Shown here in pieces: positions 1 to 7,242 of a stretch of DNA of 64,000 nucleotides. Positions within the stretch are counted from its first letter, which is position 1. Each line of letters begins with the position of its first letter. Below the pieces are notes generated by a model. The model had not been told where the DNA came from. It ran no database searches and worked only from the letters and a program-made list of their open reading frames with translations. A program made the translations under genes and the position numbers. The stretch is taken from contig NZ_CP010836.1 of assembly GCF_000935025.1 (NCBI RefSeq), positions 3,720,001-3,784,000 on the forward strand, written 5' to 3'. This stretch comes from Sphingomonas hengshuiensis. GTDB taxonomy: Bacteria; Pseudomonadota; Alphaproteobacteria; Sphingomonadales; Sphingomonadaceae.

Positions 1-403
1 CCGCACGCCGCACCACGGCACGCGCGAGGTGGAGCGCGGCAGCCGCAGGATCGCCCGCGGGCAGGATGAAGCTGGTCAGCGGTTCGAGCGCGGCGTTGAG
101 ATGATCGATCCTCGCCTCGATCCAGTCGGTCTGCGCCGGCAGGATGCGCAGCGCGCCCGCAATCTCGATCGGCGTGGCGAGATCGGCGCCGAGATCGAAC
201 AGGTCGTTCTGGATGCGCGCCAGCATGTCGCTGAAGCTGCCCGGGCCGATCGCGGCGCGCGCGACGCCGATCGCGCTGTTCGCCTCGTCGACATCGCCGA
301 TCGCCGCCATCCGCGGATCGCTCTTCGACAGGCGCGAGCCGTCGACCAGGCCGGTGGTGCCGTCATCGCCGGTGCGGGTGTAGATTTTGTTGAGCTTGAC
401 CAT
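1..403 (-). CDS. Cob(I)yrinic acid a,c-diamide adenosyltransferase, PduO type (partial)
   Basis: The minus-strand frame starts at the ATG at 403..401 and runs off the left edge, so about 134 N-terminal residues are visible. The protein begins MVKLNKIYTRTGDDGTTGL, the hallmark N-terminus of PduO-type ATP:cob(I)alamin adenosyltransferases, where the TRTGDxGTT loop contacts ATP. It continues with a helical DExNSAIGVARA segment, as in the family's four-helix bundle. The enzyme transfers the adenosyl group of ATP to reduced cobalamin in the cytoplasm to make coenzyme B12. The family is usually about 190 residues, so roughly the last 55 lie outside. The next gene upstream on the same strand encodes a HIG1-like protein, about 150 nt away. 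Family assignment is firm; the C-terminus cannot be judged. Confidence 0.9.
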   Translation of the reverse strand, partial: MVKLNKIYTRTGDDGTTGLVDGSRLSKSDPRMAAIGDVDEANSAIGVARAAIGPGSFSDMLARIQNDLFDLGADLATPIEIAGALRILPAQTDWIEARIDHLNAALEPLTSFILPAGDPAAAALHLARAVVRRA

Positions 404-478
404 GCGCCGCGCCCTACGCCCGACCGCGGCGGGGCGGAAGCGATAATGCGTTGCTTTGCGGGATGCCGGCCTCATGGG

Positions 479-509
479 CAGGGCAATCGCATGTGAATGC
501 GTATGCCCT
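479..509. repeat. Short imperfect palindrome sharing a 17-nt motif with the element near 31.6 kb
   Basis: In the 152-nt gap between two minus-strand genes, CAGGGCAATCGCAT (479-492) is followed by an imperfect inverted copy ending near 509. The 17 bases at 476-492 are identical to 31568-31584, where the motif forms the outer end of a larger palindromic repeat. This looks like a minimal version, with both ends but no centre, of that family. Function is unknown. Confidence 0.5.
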
Positions 510-555
510 ATGATGGGAATTGGGGGAACAGGCCGGTGCCCCCGAACCGCGAAAC

Positions 556-783
556 TCAGCCCTTGGCGGAGGCGATCATCAGGATCAGGGCGATGATGCC
601 GATCGCGATCGCCTGGAACAGGATGCGCTTCTGCATCATCTTGTTCGACTGGATCGCCCGCTCGCTGGGGCCGGTGCCTTCCAGGTCGCTGGTCGTGGTG
701 CCGGCCATGTTGACCAGCCCCCGCACGAGGAAGAACAAGGTCGCGAGCATCGCGGCAAGGAGCAGGATGGCGAGGAACAGCAT
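556..783 (-). CDS. HIG1-domain-like two-TM membrane protein
   Basis: A 75-residue protein with two hydrophobic segments, at about residues 2-25 and 55-72, separated by a short polar loop. The loop contains QSNKMMQKRILFQ, which matches the conserved loop of HIG1/hypoxia-induced-type proteins (bacterial relatives of mitochondrial Rcf1) ahead of the second helix. In eukaryotes such proteins associate with respiratory supercomplexes and cytochrome c oxidase. A similar inner-membrane role is only inferred here, though the window also holds a complete aa3 oxidase operon at 28.7-35.8 kb. It lies 9 nt downstream of gluQ on the same strand and may be cotranscribed with it. A generic twin-transmembrane protein is the alternative reading. 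Confidence 0.65.
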   Translation of the reverse strand: MLFLAILLLAAMLATLFFLVRGLVNMAGTTTSDLEGTGPSERAIQSNKMMQKRILFQAIAIGIIALILMIASAKG

Positions 784-792
784 CGCGCCACC

Positions 793-1779
793 CTACGCCT
801 GTCCGGCGCCGATGCCAACCGGGAGTTGCCCGGAGCGCAGCCGCTCCGCCAGCGCCCGCCCGTCCTCGCCGCCCAGCCGCATCGCCTCGAGCGACGGCGC
901 GCCGTGGCGCTTGGCGAGGCGGGTGCCGTCGGGGCCGAGCAGCAGCGGGTGGTGGCGATAGTCGGGGGTGGGCAGCCCGAGCAGCGCCTGGAGCAGGCGA
1001 TGGACATGCGTGGCGGCGAACAGATCGACGCCGCGCACGACATGGGTGATGCCCTGCGCGGCATCGTCGACGGTCACCGCGAGGTGATAGCTGGCGGGCG
1101 CGTCCTTGCGCGCGAGGATGACGTCGCCGTGCTGGCGGGGGTCGGCGGGGATGGTGCCGGTGGCGGGGTCGTGGAAGGTTAATTCCTCCGACAGCCGTCC
1201 TTCTTCGCCCCCCTTCCGCTTGCGGGAGGGGCTGGGGGAGGGAATGACGGAGAGGGCGCGCGGGATCGTTTCATTCCCTCCCCCGACCCCTCCCGCAAGC
1301 GGAAGGGGAGCGCGGGCGGCAGGCGGAGCAGCACCTATCCACGTCAGTGCGCGCTCCATATCCAGTCGCCAGCTATGCGGGCGCGACAGGTCCGGCTCGG
1401 CCAGCCCGCGGCAAATGCCCGGATACACCCCCTCCGGCCCGTGCGGCGCCGAGAGGCTGGCGGCGATGTCGGCGCGGGTGCAGAAACAGGGGTAAAGCAA
1501 GCCCAGCCCGCGCAGCCGGTCGAGCGCCTGCCCGTACAGCGCCAGCCGCTGCGACTGGAAAAGCACCGGCCCGTCCCATTCCAGCCCGAGCCATTCGAGG
1601 TCGCGCAGGATCGCGTCGACATGCTCGGGGCGGCTGCGGGTCCCGTCGATATCCTCGATCCGCAGGCTGAACCGCCCGCCGCGCGCGCGCGCGAAATCCT
1701 GCGCCTGGATCGCCGACCAGGCATGGCCGAGATGAAGGCGCCCCGTGGGGCTGGGCGCGAAGCGGGTGTGGATAATCAT
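793..1779 (-). CDS. gluQ: Glutamyl-Q tRNA(Asp) synthetase with in-frame palindromic insert
   Basis: A 328-residue class I aminoacyl-tRNA synthetase paralogue that attaches glutamate to queuosine in tRNA(Asp). Visible features are TRFAPSPTGRLHLGHA at the N-terminus (ATP site, HIGH-like), the YPCFCTR...YPGICR cluster matching the zinc-binding Cys-x-Cys...Tyr-x3-Cys of GluQ rather than GltX, and RLAKRHGAP (KMSKS-like) near the C-terminus. There is no anticodon-binding domain, as expected. I start at the ATG at 1779 because the family begins two or three residues before TRFAPSPTG; a GTG at 1785 is possible. Residues ~157-190 are encoded by a GC-rich inverted repeat (1209-1309) and form a low-complexity Pro/Gly/Arg loop absent from the family. 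The frame stays open, and the insert falls between conserved blocks, so the enzyme may still work. Confidence 0.92.
   Translation of the reverse strand: MIIHTRFAPSPTGRLHLGHAWSAIQAQDFARARGGRFSLRIEDIDGTRSRPEHVDAILRDLEWLGLEWDGPVLFQSQRLALYGQALDRLRGLGLLYPCFCTRADIAASLSAPHGPEGVYPGICRGLAEPDLSRPHSWRLDMERALTWIGAAPPAARAPLPLAGGVGGGNETIPRALSVIPSPSPSRKRKGGEEGRLSEELTFHDPATGTIPADPRQHGDVILARKDAPASYHLAVTVDDAAQGITHVVRGVDLFAATHVHRLLQALLGLPTPDYRHHPLLLGPDGTRLAKRHGAPSLEAMRLGGEDGRALAERLRSGQLPVGIGAGQA
1209..1309. repeat. Palindromic element inserted in frame in gluQ
   Basis: Two arms of about 39 nt (1209-1247 and 1271-1309) are inverted copies with two differences (left CTTCCGCTTGCGGGAGGGG, right its reverse complement) around a 23-nt centre. 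The element contributes about 34 codons to gluQ without a stop or a frameshift. The arm sequence resembles dispersed GC-rich repeats in the same window but is a distinct type. Confidence 0.85.
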
Positions 1780-1876
1780 TGCCACGGCCCTTGACCGCGA
1801 GTCGCCGCATATGCTGTCATGCCCACGTCACGCTTTCCCGGCAGGGGAGGCGCGAACAACCAGGGCGAGGGAGCGC

Positions 1877-2443
1877 ATGTACCATCCCGATTTGATCCGC
1901 CATCCCGATAGCTGTCCTGCGCTCGTCCTGAACGCCGATTATACGCCGTTGAGCTATTATCCGCTGAGCGTATGGCCCTGGCAGACCGCGATCAAGGCGC
2001 TGTTCCTCGACCGGGTCGACGTCGTCTCCTATTACGAACGCGAAGTGCGAAGTCCCAGCGCGAGGCTGAAGCTTCCTTCGGTCATCGCGCTCAAACAATA
2101 TGTGAAGCCTTCGAACTTCCCCGCCTTCACCCGCTTCAACCTGTTCCTTCGCGACAAGTTCACCTGCCAATATTGCGGATCGCCCCGCGACCTGACCTTC
2201 GACCATGTCATCCCCCGCGCCCAGGGCGGGCGCACCACCTGGGAAAATGTCGCCACTGCCTGTGCCCCCTGCAACCTGAAAAAGGGCGGGCGGACGCCGC
2301 AACAGGCCGCGATGCCGCTCCACCTCCCGCCGATCCGCCCGACAAGCTGGCAGCTCCAGGAACATGGCCGCCGCTTTCCGCCGGGGCATCTCCACGAGAC
2401 ATGGCACGACTGGCTGTACTGGGACGTCGAGCTGGAGGCTTGA
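1877..2443 (+). CDS. HNH endonuclease family protein
   Basis: 188 residues from the ATG at 1877, preceded by GGGCGAGGGAG. Upstream in-frame sequence is not conserved-looking, so I exclude it. The C-terminal half carries a zinc-bound HNH fold: CQYCG, then FDHVIPRAQGG, WENVATAC and CAPCNLKKG, giving two CxxC pairs, the Asp-His metal site and the Asn. The N-terminal half (LNADYTPLSYYPLSVWPW) matches the widespread bacterial HNH subfamily whose members start with NADYxPL and replace the serine/arginine-rich HNH types. It presumably cuts or nicks DNA in the cytoplasm, but no biological role is established for this subfamily. It stands alone, divergent from gluQ, with a palindromic repeat 31 nt downstream. 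Confidence 0.85.
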   Translation: MYHPDLIRHPDSCPALVLNADYTPLSYYPLSVWPWQTAIKALFLDRVDVVSYYEREVRSPSARLKLPSVIALKQYVKPSNFPAFTRFNLFLRDKFTCQYCGSPRDLTFDHVIPRAQGGRTTWENVATACAPCNLKKGGRTPQQAAMPLHLPPIRPTSWQLQEHGRRFPPGHLHETWHDWLYWDVELEA

Positions 2444-2474
2444 GGGGGCGTTCCGGGGGCTATCGCATTTGCGC

Positions 2475-2580
2475 GGTCGTCACCCTCACCCTTCCCACCG
2501 CCTTCGGCGGCGGGCCCCCTCCCTCTCCCAACGGGAGAGGGAGGGAGCGCCAGAGGCGCGGAAGGGTGAGGGTGACGACC
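2475..2580. repeat. Type-A palindromic repeat (CCCTCACCCTTCC arms)
   Basis: Perfect 21-nt terminal inverted repeats (2475-2495 and 2560-2580; GGTCGTCACCCTCACCCTTC and its complement) enclose smaller hairpins, including CCGCCTTCGGCGG and CCTCTCCCAACGGGAGAGG. A second copy with the same arm core is at 43982-44071. The gap 2444-2786 holds this element, a possible promoter and an inverted repeat; I see no gene in it. Confidence 0.85.
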
Positions 2581-2719
2581 GTGCAAAATGCCCGCCCTGC
2601 GGCGGTCGGAGCAATCCTCAAAGCACCGCCGCCTGTGATTCTGGGCTCCTGCCTGCGCAGGAGAGCGTTTTCGCGTTTGAACAACAGCGGTTGCGCGGTC
2701 CGCCTTGCCTTCGCGACCG

Positions 2720-2748
2720 TATTATACTAACAACACACTATGGTGTTG
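2720..2748 (+). promoter_or_regulatory. Possible -10 region and inverted repeat upstream of the PBP gene
   Basis: An AT-rich TATTATACT (2720-2728) stands out in GC-rich surroundings and is followed at 2731-2748 by CAACAC-actatg-GTGTTG, a 6-bp inverted repeat that could bind a regulator just downstream of a start site. No good -35 box is placed 16-18 nt upstream, so the call is tentative. The PBP start codon is 38 nt further on. Confidence 0.3.
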
Positions 2749-2786
2749 CGCTTTTCTCCGCGACCGGGTGAGCCTAAGAGGCGCTG

Positions 2787-5063
2787 ATGGCGCGCGAACC
2801 CGGCAGCAACGATGTTCGCTTTCCGCTACGGCGGCAGGCGGAGCCCGAGAGCGCGCCCGCGCCGACCCCGGCGCCCCGGCCAGCGCCCGAGGCGAAGCCC
2901 GCGCGCGATGTGCGATCCTGGCTCCCCGGGCGGACGGCGGCGCCGAGTCCGCTCGAGCTGACCGGCGGGTTGCCGCCGCCCGAGCGCGTGGCGCCCGTGC
3001 CCGAATGGCGCCGCGCCGCGCCTCCGCCGCCACCGGCTCCGACACCCCCGCCACCGCCGACCGCCGATGCCGCACCGGCGGGCTATACGAGCAATCTGCC
3101 GGTGCTCGTCCGCCGCAACCCGTGGAAATGGGTGACGCGCGGGATTGCGCTGTGCATCCTGTTGTTCGTGCTCGCGGTGGCCTGGCTGGCGGTTACCGCG
3201 CCGCTCTCCAAGTCGCTCCAGCCGCCCGCCCCGCCCTCGATCACCTTGCTGTCCGCCGAGGGCACGCCGATCGCGCGGCGCGGCGCGGTGATCGGCGAAC
3301 CGATCGATGCGGCGAAGCTGCCCGCGCATGTCCGCGACGCCTTCGTCGCGATCGAGGACCGGCGCTTCTATGGCCATTGGGGCGTCGATCCGCGCGGCAT
3401 CCTGCGCGCCTTCGTCCATAACGTCACCAGTTCGGGCGGGTCGCAGGGGGGGAGCACGATCACCCAGCAGCTCGCGAAAAACGCCTTCCTGACGCAGGAG
3501 CGCACCGCGACGCGCAAGTTCCAGGAAGTGCTGATCGCCTTCTGGCTCGAGGCGTGGCTATCGAAGCAGGAGATCCTGTCGCGCTACCTGTCGAACGTCT
3601 ATTTCGGCGACAATGTGTACGGGCTGCGCGCGGCGTCGCGGCATTATTTCAGCGCCGAGCCCGAGGACCTGAACGCGAGCCAGGCGACATTGCTCGCCGG
3701 GCTGGTCCAGGCGCCGAGCCGGCTGGCGCCGACGGGCAACCTCAAGGGCGCGCGCGACCGGCAAAAGCTGGTGATCGGGTCGATGCTCGACGCCGGGCTG
3801 ATCACCAAGGCCGAGGCGGCGGCGATCCGCCCCGCGGTGCTGCGCGTCAGCCGGAGCAAGGAATTGCCCAACGGCACCTATTTCGCCGATTGGGTGCTGC
3901 CCCAGGCGCGCGACCGCGCGGGCGGCGTCGCGACCGAGCAGACGGTCAAGACCACGCTCGAAATGCCGATCCAGCAGGCCGCCGAGCGCGTCGTCAAATC
4001 GGCGGGGCTGCGCGGGCTGCAAGTCGCGATGGTCGCGATGCGCCCCGATGGCCGCGTCGTCGCGATGGTCGGCGGGCGTAGCTACGGCCAGAGCCCGTTC
4101 AACCGCGCCACCCAGGCGCGGCGCCAGCCGGGTTCGACCTTCAAGCTGTTCGTCTATCTGGCGGCGCTGCGCAGCGGGATGACCCCTGATACGATGGTCG
4201 ACGACAGCCCGGTGACGATCGGCGAATGGTCCCCGACCAACAGCGACGGGCGCTATGCCGGGCGGATCACGCTGCGCCAGGCCTTCGCCAAGTCGAGCAA
4301 CGTCGTCTCGGCGCGGCTGACCGCGAAGATCGGGGTGGGCAACGTCATCCGCGCGGCGCGCGACCTGGGCATCTCGACGCCGATCAGCAACGAGGCGTCG
4401 ATCGCGCTGGGGACCTCGACGGTGTCGCTGCTCGAGCTGACTTCCGCGTACGCCGCGATCGCCAATGGCAGCTATCCGGTGCGCCCGGTGGGGCTGAGCG
4501 ACGATGAGTCGGCGGACGACTGGCTGGCGAAAAGGCTGGGCGCGGCGACGCGGTTTCGCGGGGACGAGATCGACGATCTGCGGTCGATGCTGGAGAGCGT
4601 GGTGGCGGCGGGCACCGGGCGCAGCGCGGCGTTGTCGATCCCCGCTTATGGCAAGACCGGCACGACGCAGGACAATCGCGACGCGCTGTTCGTCGGCTAT
4701 GCCGGCGGGCTGGTGGCGGGAGTATGGATCGGCAATGACGATAATTCGCCGAGCCCGGGCCTCGCGGGCGGCGGGCTGCCCGCACGGATCTGGCGCGACT
4801 TCATGACCCGCGCGCTCGACCTGCGCGCGCCGCCGCCGCCCGAGCCGGTGGAGGAGGTCGAGAATGCGATCGACGAGGGCGTGACGCTCGACGATGTGCT
4901 GAACGGGCTGGACGGGATCATGCGCGGCGGGCCGATCGAGACCGAAATCGACCCCGGCGACCCGCGCGACCCTGATGGCGGCTATGGCAGCGACCGCGAC
5001 CCGCGCGACGAACGACGGCGCGGGGAGGACCGGGATCGGCGGCGCGATGGCGGATTTGAGTAG
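2787..5063 (+). CDS. Class A penicillin-binding protein (transglycosylase/transpeptidase)
   Basis: A 758-residue bifunctional peptidoglycan synthase of the inner membrane. Residues 1-110 are a cytoplasmic Pro/Ala-rich tail; one TM helix follows at about 113-135. The GT51 domain shows DAFVAIEDRRFYGHWGVD (catalytic Glu190), GGSTITQQLAKN and the KFQEVLIAFWLE region. The transpeptidase domain has the three penicillin-binding motifs: STFK (Ser450-Lys453), SSN in KSSNVVSA, and KTGTTQD (Lys623-Gly625). The C-terminus ends in a roughly 40-residue Asp/Arg/Gly-rich tail. It polymerises lipid II and crosslinks stem peptides. Length and the proline-rich N-tail fit the PBP1A-like group of sphingomonads. 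It appears monocistronic, with repeat elements on both sides. The exact subclass (1A versus 1C) is not settled by sequence alone. Confidence 0.93.
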   Translation: MAREPGSNDVRFPLRRQAEPESAPAPTPAPRPAPEAKPARDVRSWLPGRTAAPSPLELTGGLPPPERVAPVPEWRRAAPPPPPAPTPPPPPTADAAPAGYTSNLPVLVRRNPWKWVTRGIALCILLFVLAVAWLAVTAPLSKSLQPPAPPSITLLSAEGTPIARRGAVIGEPIDAAKLPAHVRDAFVAIEDRRFYGHWGVDPRGILRAFVHNVTSSGGSQGGSTITQQLAKNAFLTQERTATRKFQEVLIAFWLEAWLSKQEILSRYLSNVYFGDNVYGLRAASRHYFSAEPEDLNASQATLLAGLVQAPSRLAPTGNLKGARDRQKLVIGSMLDAGLITKAEAAAIRPAVLRVSRSKELPNGTYFADWVLPQARDRAGGVATEQTVKTTLEMPIQQAAERVVKSAGLRGLQVAMVAMRPDGRVVAMVGGRSYGQSPFNRATQARRQPGSTFKLFVYLAALRSGMTPDTMVDDSPVTIGEWSPTNSDGRYAGRITLRQAFAKSSNVVSARLTAKIGVGNVIRAARDLGISTPISNEASIALGTSTVSLLELTSAYAAIANGSYPVRPVGLSDDESADDWLAKRLGAATRFRGDEIDDLRSMLESVVAAGTGRSAALSIPAYGKTGTTQDNRDALFVGYAGGLVAGVWIGNDDNSPSPGLAGGGLPARIWRDFMTRALDLRAPPPPEPVEEVENAIDEGVTLDDVLNGLDGIMRGGPIETEIDPGDPRDPDGGYGSDRDPRDERRRGEDRDRRRDGGFE

Positions 5064-5075
5064 CGATTGGTGAGC

Positions 5076-5240
5076 AATTCCTCCCCGGGCGAAGCTCGGG
5101 GAGGGGACCGCGCTCGAAGCGCGTGGTGGAGGGGTGCCGCGCAGACGGCGGGGCGCTGTCGGATAGCGAGTCCCGCGCCTGGCGGCGCGGCCCCTCCACC
5201 ATGCTGCGCATGGTCCCCCTCCCCGTTCCGGGGAGGAGTT
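5076..5240. repeat. Type-B palindromic repeat (CCTCCCC/GGGGAGG ends)
   Basis: The element has outer inverted ends (AATTCCTCCCC... and ...GGGGAGGAGTT) and four nested hairpins: CTCCCCGGGCGAAGCTCGGGGAG, CGCGCTCGAAGCGCG, a CCCCTCCACCATG/CATGGTC arm pairing with GTGGTGGAGGGG, and CTCCCCGTTCCGGGGAG. A close relative lies at 27131-27260. It fills most of the gap between the PBP and threonine aldolase genes. Confidence 0.8.
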
Positions 5241-5241
5241 A

Positions 5242-5268
5242 AATTCCTTCCCGTTCCGGGGAGGAATT
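5242..5268. repeat. Solo right-end fragment of a type-B repeat
   Basis: AATTCCTTCCCGTTCCGGGG plus AGGAATT forms a self-complementary hairpin and repeats the right end of the preceding element directly after it. The same fragment recurs alone at 44084-44110. It places a GGGGAGGAA Shine-Dalgarno-like string shortly before a TTG codon at 5267 that is in frame with the aldolase gene. Confidence 0.6.
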
Positions 5269-5329
5269 GGATGGGCGACCGTCCCGCAACCGGTTGACCT
5301 CGCCCCCCGGCATCCGCAAAGCCCCTGCC

Positions 5330-6331
5330 ATGCGCTTTTTCTCCGACAACGCTGCCCCGGTCTGCCCGCAGGTGATGCAGGCGATGGCGGGGGTGAACCA
5401 GATCGACACCGCCTATGACGGCGATCGCTGGTCGAAATCGCTCGATGCGCGCTTCTCGGAACTGTTCGAATGCCCGGTGCGGGCGCTGTGGGTGCCGAGC
5501 GGCACGGCGGCGAATGCGCTGGCGCTGGCGGCGCTCTGCCCCCCGCATGGGGGCGTCGTGTGCCACCGCGACGCGCATATCCAGAATGACGAGTGCGGCG
5601 CGCCGGAATTCTACACGCACGGCGCCAAGCTGATGATCGCGGAAGGGAACGGCGCCAAGCTGACTCCAGACGGCATCACCGACGTGATCGATGCCATCGC
5701 CAACGACGTCCACCGCATCCAGCCGCACGCGATCTCGATCACCAACGCCACCGAATATGGGCTGGTCTATGCCCCCGACGAAGTCGCCGCGATCGGGGCG
5801 CTGGCGCGGGCGCGCGGGTTGGGGCTGCATATGGATGGCGCGCGCTTCGCCAATGCCGTCGCGCATCTGGACTGCCACCCCGCCGATGTGACGTGGCGCG
5901 CGGGCGTGGACGTGCTGAGCTTCGGCTTCGTCAAGAACGGGGCGATGAGCGCCGAGGCGTTGATATTCTTCGACACCGCGCTGGCCGACCTCACCCTGTA
6001 TCGCCGCAAGCGCGCGGGGCTGTTGCTGTCGAAGGGGCGGTATCTGGCGGCGCAGTTGCTGGCGATGCTGGAGGGCGGGCTGTGGCTCGCCAATGCCCGC
6101 GCCGCCAATGCCGGCGCGGCATTGATCGCACGGGCGGCGGGCGCGCGGCTGGTGCATCCGGTGCAGGCGAACGAAATATTTCTGCGCGCCACGCCGGAGG
6201 AGGCGGCGTTGCTGAGGGCGCGCGGCTTCGACTTTTACGACTGGGCGCCGGGCGAAATCCGGCTCGTCACGTCCTGGGACCAGTCGGCCGAGGCGATCCG
6301 CCCGCTGGCCGATGCGGTCGCGGCGCTTTGA
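5330..6331 (+). CDS. ltaE: Low-specificity L-threonine aldolase-like PLP enzyme
   Basis: 333 residues from the ATG at 5330 (MRFFSDNAAPVCPQVMQAM), the usual N-terminus of the family. A TTG at 5267 in the same frame has a better ribosome site supplied by a repeat but would add 21 unconserved residues. Conserved features include VPSGTAANALAL, the glycine/DGARFANAV segment (HMDGARF) that anchors PLP, and the SFGFVKNGAM motif, whose Lys202 should form the Schiff base. The enzyme cleaves threonine or allo-threonine to glycine and acetaldehyde in the cytoplasm. The FVKNG form belongs to a proteobacterial subgroup related to beta-eliminating lyases. The stop codon overlaps the TTG start of the next gene. 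Confidence 0.9.
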   Translation: MRFFSDNAAPVCPQVMQAMAGVNQIDTAYDGDRWSKSLDARFSELFECPVRALWVPSGTAANALALAALCPPHGGVVCHRDAHIQNDECGAPEFYTHGAKLMIAEGNGAKLTPDGITDVIDAIANDVHRIQPHAISITNATEYGLVYAPDEVAAIGALARARGLGLHMDGARFANAVAHLDCHPADVTWRAGVDVLSFGFVKNGAMSAEALIFFDTALADLTLYRRKRAGLLLSKGRYLAAQLLAMLEGGLWLANARAANAGAALIARAAGARLVHPVQANEIFLRATPEEAALLRARGFDFYDWAPGEIRLVTSWDQSAEAIRPLADAVAAL

Positions 6332-7242
6332 TCGGGAACACGCCCCGCTCGACGCGGCTGACGGTGCTGATCCCCTTCGCGATCGTCACGCTGATCTGGG
6401 GTTCGACTTGGCTGGTGATCAAGGACCAGATCAGCGTCGTGCCCGCGTCCTGGTCGGTCAGCTATCGCTTTGCGGTGGCGGGCGTCGTCACGCTGATCTG
6501 GGCGGCGGCGCGCGGCGACGGGATACGGCTCGACGCGCGGGGATGGGGCTTTGCGCTTGCGCTGGGGTTTGCGCAGTTCGTGATGAACTTCAACTTCGTC
6601 TATCGAGCGGAGGCGCACATCACCTCAGGCGTCGTGGCGATCGTCTATGCGCTGCTGCTGGTGCCCAATGCGATCCTCGCCCGCGCATTCCTGGGGCAGA
6701 AGATGGGGCGGCAATTGCTGCTCGGCTCCGCGGTGGCGATGGCGGGGGTCGCCTTGCTGTTCGTCCATGAGGCGCGGCTGAGCCCGGTGGGGCCGCACGA
6801 GGCGCTGATCGGGATCGGGCTGGCGCTGGCGGGGGTGCTCTCCGCATCGGTCGCCAATGTGATGCAGGCGACGCGGACCGCGCGCGCCTATCCGATGGCG
6901 ACGATCCTGGGCTGGGCGATGCTGAGCGGCGCGGCGATCGACGCGAGCTGGGCCTATGCCACCGCCGGCGCGCCGGTGTTCGAGATGCGCGCGGGCTATA
7001 TTGCGGGCATCCTCTATCTGGGGGTGATCGGCTCCTCGATCACCTTCACCATCTATTTCCAGCTCATCCGCACGATCGGCCCGGCCAAGGCGGCCTATAC
7101 CAGTGTGCTGATCCCGGTGATCGCGATGCTGCTCTCGACGCTGTTCGAGGGCTATCGCTGGTCGCTGCTGGCGGGTGCGGGGTCGCTGCTGGCGCTGGCG
7201 GGGCTGGTCATCGCACTGAGGGCGCGCAGGCCCAATCGATAG
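6328..7242 (+). CDS. EamA/DMT-family transporter
   Basis: A 304-residue integral membrane protein with about ten TM helices in two repeated EamA halves: PFAIVTLIWGSTWLVIKDQ begins the first, and the region after residue ~155 repeats the pattern with VIGSSITFTIYFQLIRTIG near the end. Members export metabolites or amino acids across the inner membrane; the substrate here is unknown. The start is the TTG at 6328, which overlaps the upstream stop (TTGA); no ATG or GTG lies before the first conserved helix. Coupling to the threonine aldolase gene is likely. The last 91 nt overlap the 3' end of the convergent gene at 7152-7973, a long overlap that both reading frames seem to need. Confidence 0.85.
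   Translation: MIGNTPRSTRLTVLIPFAIVTLIWGSTWLVIKDQISVVPASWSVSYRFAVAGVVTLIWAAARGDGIRLDARGWGFALALGFAQFVMNFNFVYRAEAHITSGVVAIVYALLLVPNAILARAFLGQKMGRQLLLGSAVAMAGVALLFVHEARLSPVGPHEALIGIGLALAGVLSASVANVMQATRTARAYPMATILGWAMLSGAAIDASWAYATAGAPVFEMRAGYIAGILYLGVIGSSITFTIYFQLIRTIGPAKAAYTSVLIPVIAMLLSTLFEGYRWSLLAGAGSLLALAGLVIALRARRPNR

Noticed and set aside
6328..6331. A much longer EamA protein starting inside the threonine aldolase gene
   Set aside because: The in-frame sequence upstream of 6328 is Arg-rich and out of frame with the real aldolase; the TTG overlapping the stop gives a protein of normal family length.
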